DNA from: Acidobacteriaceae bacterium
GTDB taxonomy: Bacteria > Acidobacteriota > Terriglobia > Terriglobales > Acidobacteriaceae
NCBI GenBank assembly: GCA_003156235.1
Contig: PMGP01000460.1
Span: forward strand, 1-9,476
DNA length: 9,476 bases
Direction: 5' to 3'
Part shown: piece after piece, positions 6,711 through 9,476 of the stretch
How the letters are laid out: the number at the start of each line of letters is the position of its first letter
How positions within the stretch are numbered: the first letter of the stretch is position 1
The notes under the pieces: generated by a model
Database searches by the model: none
What the model saw: only the letters and a program-made list of their open reading frames with translations
Told to the model about the DNA's origin: nothing
Translations under genes and position numbers: made by a program

Positions 6711-7067
6711 ATGATCCTGAATTTAATAGCATTTCTGATCTTGCTGGCCTTCGCGGTAGCCATCCCCACGATTCTCTTTCTTCTGTTGCGCTCCAGTCTC
6801 TGTGATCTGCTGCGCCACACCCTCAAGCTGCAATCCGGAGTCACATTCTATCTGCGCTCTTTTCTGCTCGTTCTTTATCTTGCTGCTCTCTCGGGCGCCA
6901 TCGGAATTTCCTTTGATCTGAAGCCGGAATCTCACCTTATGGAATACGTCTGGAAGGGCGCCGCGGGCCTCTCTTCATCCCTTCAGAATCTGGTCCTGTT
7001 CATTTCCGTCTATCTGGTTCTCGTTACCATTCTGATTGCCACACTGAAGGTCAAAGTTGACGAATGA
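6711..7067 (+). CDS. Small three-helix membrane protein, unknown function
   Basis: A 118-aa protein I do not recognise. It has three strongly hydrophobic segments at about residues 3-26, 48-67 and 91-112, joined by loops of 21-23 residues. The first loop is basic (RSSLCDLLRHTLKLQ, 27-41), suggesting a cytoplasmic side after TM1; the second (DLKPESHLMEYVWKG, 69-83) is mixed and likely external. No cleavable signal or catalytic motif is visible. AGGAAAGGG (6692-6700) precedes the ATG by 10 nt. Codon use resembles the neighbouring genes. The stop overlaps the start of the next gene, which encodes a protein of similar size and helix count, so the two probably act together, perhaps as a complex. 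No function is proposed. Confidence 0.7.
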   Translation: MILNLIAFLILLAFAVAIPTILFLLLRSSLCDLLRHTLKLQSGVTFYLRSFLLVLYLAALSGAIGISFDLKPESHLMEYVWKGAAGLSSSLQNLVLFISVYLVLVTILIATLKVKVDE

Positions 7068-7431
7068 GCAATATCTGATCGTCTCTTACTTCGTCTGCGC
7101 AGCCCTCTCTGTCGCGGCGGGTGTCTTGGTGTATCTCTATCTGCGGCGGCCCTTCGCGGGTGTGGCCGATGCCGCCTCGGGCAAGCATCTTCCCACAATC
7201 CTCAAACGCCTCCTTCCCTGCGGATTGGTCTTCCCCGCCCTGCTGGGATTTCTTTCTGTCTCGTACGAGAGTTGCAACAGTACATACTCGGGTATAGTTG
7301 CAGACCGGAGTTTGCTAGTCGCCAAGAACCATGAACAGATTTCTGCGATCTTGTTCTGCATCGTGATCGCAGTTATCTTCTGGAATCTCATCGCCATCCT
7401 TATCCTGCGCTCCGCGCAACACGGCAAATAA
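7057..7431 (+). CDS. Small three-helix membrane protein, partner of the preceding gene
   Basis: A 124-aa protein I do not recognise. Hydrophobic segments lie at about residues 7-28, 53-69 and 95-117. A basic loop (LRRPFAGVADAASGKHLP, 29-46) follows TM1, and a polar loop with Cys73 and several Ser/Asn (70-94) separates TM2 and TM3. The start is TTG at 7057, overlapping the previous gene by 11 bp. It is supported by GAAGG (7046-7050) 6 nt upstream and by the absence of an ATG near the N-terminus; an ATG at 7064 in another frame stops after four codons. The overlap implies translational coupling. Length, helix number and loop layout parallel the upstream protein, but no clear sequence similarity was seen, so common ancestry is only a possibility. 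Confidence 0.65.
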   Translation: MTNEQYLIVSYFVCAALSVAAGVLVYLYLRRPFAGVADAASGKHLPTILKRLLPCGLVFPALLGFLSVSYESCNSTYSGIVADRSLLVAKNHEQISAILFCIVIAVIFWNLIAILILRSAQHGK

Positions 7432-7442
7432 GTACACTAACT

Positions 7443-7604
7443 CTGTAGTACCGGCTTTGTATCAGGGCACGGCTTTAGTCGTGCCGAAAACGGCTATTAT
7501 AGAAACGGGTTTTAACCCCTGCGGGAGGCATCATACCGGAGGGAGGCGGGGGTTTTCAACCCCCGCATAAAGCCAAAACAATCAACGCGGGCTTTAGCCA
7601 CGGA
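7443..7604 (+). repeat. Dispersed palindromic repeat, copy C, with extra hairpin units
   Basis: CTTTGTATCAGGGCACGGC (7455-7473) matches copy A at all but two positions. The first palindrome has 9 pairs with one wobble (7466-7474 with 7477-7485). The second is GGGTT-TT-AACCC (7507-7518). Two further units follow: GCGGGGGTT-TTC-AACCCCCGC (7546-7566, perfect 9 bp) and GCGGGCTTTAGCCACG (7587-7602, partly decayed). All carry a TTTTAA/CTTTAG-like centre flanked by G-run and C-run arms. This copy is intergenic, about 12 bp after the second small membrane-protein gene. Confidence 0.75.
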
Positions 7605-7692
7605 AGGAAACTCGATACATAGATTGAAGCCGAATCAGAGACACCCAGCGAGTCAGTTTCAGAGCTGCAGTGCGGATCATCAAAGAAGTGAC

Positions 7693-7917
7693 TGAGGACT
7701 ATGCTCCTTCGCCGGACATAAGTTGCTTCATGATTTGAAGAGGAGGTTGCCGCCGCTTTCCGGGTTTGAAAACATCCGCGACTTTATCGCCTGCGTTGCC
7801 CACGCCATGCTCATCGGCGCAATTATGGACAATCTGGGCACCAAACTCCTCTACGCCGCTCAGATCGCGCTCACCACGGTCCGCCGACAACCCGCGTCCC
7901 CAAAAACTACCCGATGA
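7693..7917 (+). pseudogene. Probable 5'-truncated remnant of a small helical protein
   Basis: The frame is open from just after a TGA at 7693-7695 to a stop at 7915-7917. No ATG is usable near its beginning; a TTG at 7723 would give 64 aa but lacks a clear ribosome binding site. The peptide RRLPPLSGFENIRDFIAC, then AMLIGAI, then TKLLYAAQIALTTVRRQP looks like a genuine amphipathic-helix protein rather than a shadow. It recalls the C-terminal half of small hypothetical proteins from acidobacterial genomes (a Cys/His-rich N-terminus followed by a LPPL...I...LLYALQ-type helical part). That likeness is from memory and not checked. The missing N-terminus, the upstream stop and the repeat-rich surroundings suggest decay. 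It could instead be an intact very small gene starting at TTG. Confidence 0.35.
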
Positions 7918-8032
7918 CACCCCCTACCCCTTCCCAATTTCCAGTGAAACTGTGGCACTGTGAAGGAATTGTCTTCCCTTCATGCAATCGCCCCGTCCCT
8001 GCAATGGGCATTCAGTGGCTCAATGTGATATT

Positions 8033-8046
8033 CGTGATAAATCACG
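8033..8046. promoter_or_regulatory. Perfect inverted repeat before the MFS gene, possible operator
   Basis: CGTGAT-AA-ATCACG is a perfect 6+6 bp inverted repeat, with a further direct GTGATA half-site at 8025-8030. It ends 12 nt before the MFS ATG, just upstream of the AAGGG ribosome binding site (8050-8054). The GTGA-N4-TCAC layout does not match CRP (N6 spacer), and the FNR half-site TTGAT is absent, so no regulator is assigned. In RNA it could also form a short hairpin next to the ribosome binding site. Confidence 0.35.
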
Positions 8047-8058
8047 CCAAAGGGCGAG

Positions 8059-9476
8059 ATGGATCTTATCTTGGCTAATTCTGTCCAGCACGCCCGCCCT
8101 CGCATCAGCCCCGCCGTGGCGACGCTGTCGCTGCTCATTGCCCTCAACCTGCTCAACTACATCGACCGCTATATCCTGCCCGGAGAAGTCTCGCTGATCA
8201 AGAGCGAGTTTCACTCCACCGACCAGCAGATGGGCGCGCTGACCACCGCCCTGTTTATCTTCTATATGATCGCTGCGCCCTTATCCGGCTGGCTGGGCGA
8301 CCGCTTGAATAAGAAACAACTGTTTGTCTGTGGAGCGCTGCTGAGTGTCCTGGCAATTCTGGCCCTTCATGGCTCCTGGATGCTCTTTTTCTGCTTCGGC
8401 GCGCTGGCGGCCATCCTGATAATCGTTTATATCTGGCGCAAGCCCGCGGACGCGCGGATTCCTGAGCGCACTTCGCGCAAGGCGCTCATCATCTTTGGCG
8501 CAATCCTCTGGAGCCTGGCCACCCTGGTTACGGTCTGGGTCCACGACTACTGGACCTTCTTTATTCGCCAGGCGCTGGTGGGCATCGGCGAAGCCACATT
8601 CGGCATCTTTGCTCCGGCCATCCTGGCCGATTTCTACCCCGAGCGCGAGCGCAATCGCATCCTCTCCATCTTTTACGTGGCCATTCCTGTTGGCGCGGCC
8701 CTGGGCTACCTTGCGGGCGGGCAGATCGGCTCCATCTGGGGCTGGCGCGCGCCCTTCTTCGTCTGCGCCATTCCCGGCCTGATCATCGCCGTGTTGTATG
8801 GCTTCTGGGGCTACGAGCCGGAGCGCGGCGCCAGCGACAGCATGGAGCAGACCATCAACACCACCACCTTTTGGGGGCTCTTCCGCAACCCGGCCTTCCT
8901 CACGGCTACCTTCGGCCTGGCTACACTTACCTTCGCCATGGGCGGCATCTCTGCTTGGGTGCCCACATTTCTCAGCCGCTCCGCCGGGCTCTCGGTCGCC
9001 AATGCCAGCCTGGTTGTGGGCGCTGCCACAGTGATCGACGGCATTCTAGGAACACTGGTCGGAGGCTGGATTGCTCAACGCTGGTTGCGCACCGACCACC
9101 GTGCGCTCTACCTGCTCTCTTTCTGGAGCGTTGCTCTGGCTCTGCCTTTCGGGGTTCTGCTCTTTTTCGGCCCTGCATCCTGGGCTATTCCGTCCTTGCT
9201 GGCCGCCGAGTTCTTTCTTTTCCTCAACACCGGCCCGCTCAACGCCGCCATCGTCAACTCCGTCTCCGCCCCGGTTCGCGCCACGGCCATCGGCGTCAAC
9301 TTTTTCGTCATTCACTGCTTCGGAGATACCTTCTCCCCGCAGATTATCGGCGCCATCTCCGACCACTCAAATTTGGGGATTGGCCTGGGCTCGACCCTGA
9401 TCTTTATGGTCGTCTCCTGCGTGATTCTATGGAAGGGCGCGCGACACGCTCCTCCGATGGAAGACGTGGAAATCTC
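8059..9476 (+). CDS. Spinster-like MFS transporter, 3' truncated by window end
   Basis: The frame runs from ATG 8059 (AAGGG 4 nt upstream) past the end of the window, giving 472 residues so far. It is a major facilitator superfamily transporter of the spinster type: NLLNYIDRYIL at 30-40 in TM1, and motif A GWLGDRLNKK at 77-86 after TM2. Then come ALVGIGEATFGIFAPAILAD (172-191) in TM4, IPVGAALGYLAGG (209-221) in TM5 and GWRAPFF (228-234) before TM6. The second half is normal (WVPTFLSRSAG 300-310; RATAIGVNF 407-415). Residues about 87-139 appear inserted: two hydrophobic segments (88-104, 106-126) and a charged linker lie between motif A and the TM3 sequence KALIIFGAILWSLAT (141-155). That suggests 14 helices instead of 12. 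Spinster relatives move lipids or other hydrophobic molecules; the substrate here is unknown. The last visible residues look like the cytoplasmic tail, so little is missing. Confidence 0.88.
   Translation, partial: MDLILANSVQHARPRISPAVATLSLLIALNLLNYIDRYILPGEVSLIKSEFHSTDQQMGALTTALFIFYMIAAPLSGWLGDRLNKKQLFVCGALLSVLAILALHGSWMLFFCFGALAAILIIVYIWRKPADARIPERTSRKALIIFGAILWSLATLVTVWVHDYWTFFIRQALVGIGEATFGIFAPAILADFYPERERNRILSIFYVAIPVGAALGYLAGGQIGSIWGWRAPFFVCAIPGLIIAVLYGFWGYEPERGASDSMEQTINTTTFWGLFRNPAFLTATFGLATLTFAMGGISAWVPTFLSRSAGLSVANASLVVGAATVIDGILGTLVGGWIAQRWLRTDHRALYLLSFWSVALALPFGVLLFFGPASWAIPSLLAAEFFLFLNTGPLNAAIVNSVSAPVRATAIGVNFFVIHCFGDTFSPQIIGAISDHSNLGIGLGSTLIFMVVSCVILWKGARHAPPMEDVEI

Larger units (their letters stand above)
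7432..8058. other. Repeat-rich spacer, 627 bp, without a secure gene
   Basis: From left to right this gap holds repeat copy C with extra hairpins (7443-7604), a stretch with no feature I can name (7605-7692), a probable gene remnant (7693-7917), and the leader of the MFS gene (7918-8058) with a perfect inverted repeat at 8033-8046. No tRNA, small-RNA signature or strong terminator T-run was seen. No convincing -35/-10 pair could be picked for the MFS gene. Confidence 0.6.

Noticed and set aside
7443..7604. Regular hairpins considered as a CRISPR array
   Set aside because: There are no equal-length direct repeats with unique spacers, and the units vary in sequence and spacing.
7953..7975. TGGCAC at 7953, considered as a sigma-54 -24 element before the MFS gene
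   Set aside because: The required TTGC-type -12 element at the correct spacing is missing (AGGAA is found instead).
8033..8046. CRP or FNR binding site
   Set aside because: Half-site spacing is N4 rather than the CRP N6, and the FNR half-site TTGAT is not present.

Overview
The window is a high-GC bacterial chromosome segment holding ordinary metabolic genes interspersed with short palindromic repeats. Gene content (an ETF/CCG-domain oxidoreductase unit, a hut pair, a DUF1161 protein, a spinster-like MFS) together with GC-rich intergenic palindromes around GGGCTTTAGCCC and TTTGTATCAGGGCA fits Acidobacteriota, probably class Terriglobia. That placement is an inference from general familiarity; no rRNA or phylogenetic marker is present.

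Left block, + strand (1-2881): the 3' part of a membrane-complex-type Fe-S oxidoreductase with two CCG domains, then etfB and etfA, which overlap by an ATGA. The order matches FadF/EMO-EtfBA units, in which electrons from acyl-CoA dehydrogenases pass through ETF to the Fe-S/CCG protein and on to the quinone pool. The Fe-S gene carries an in-frame copy of a palindromic repeat that also occurs twice in intergenic DNA further right. This is the most striking observation in the window.

Central block, - strand (2914-6038): hutU (urocanase) followed by hutI (imidazolonepropionase), two consecutive steps of histidine degradation. They are separated by a 140-bp spacer with repeat-like sequence and a weak hairpin/T-run. 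hutI converges on etfA over a shared 10-bp-stem hairpin. hutH is not in the window.

Right block, + strand (6160-9476): a secreted DUF1161 protein; two adjacent palindromic elements; a translationally coupled pair of unrecognised three-helix membrane proteins; a repeat-rich spacer with a third copy of the coding repeat; a probable remnant of a small helical protein; and a spinster-like MFS transporter, cut by the window's end, that appears to have two extra transmembrane helices between TM2 and TM3.

No rRNA, tRNA, CRISPR array, transposase or phage gene was seen. Nothing here amounts to a new defence or mobile system. The best candidates for something undescribed are the protein-coding palindromic repeat, the small membrane-protein pair and the expanded MFS fold.
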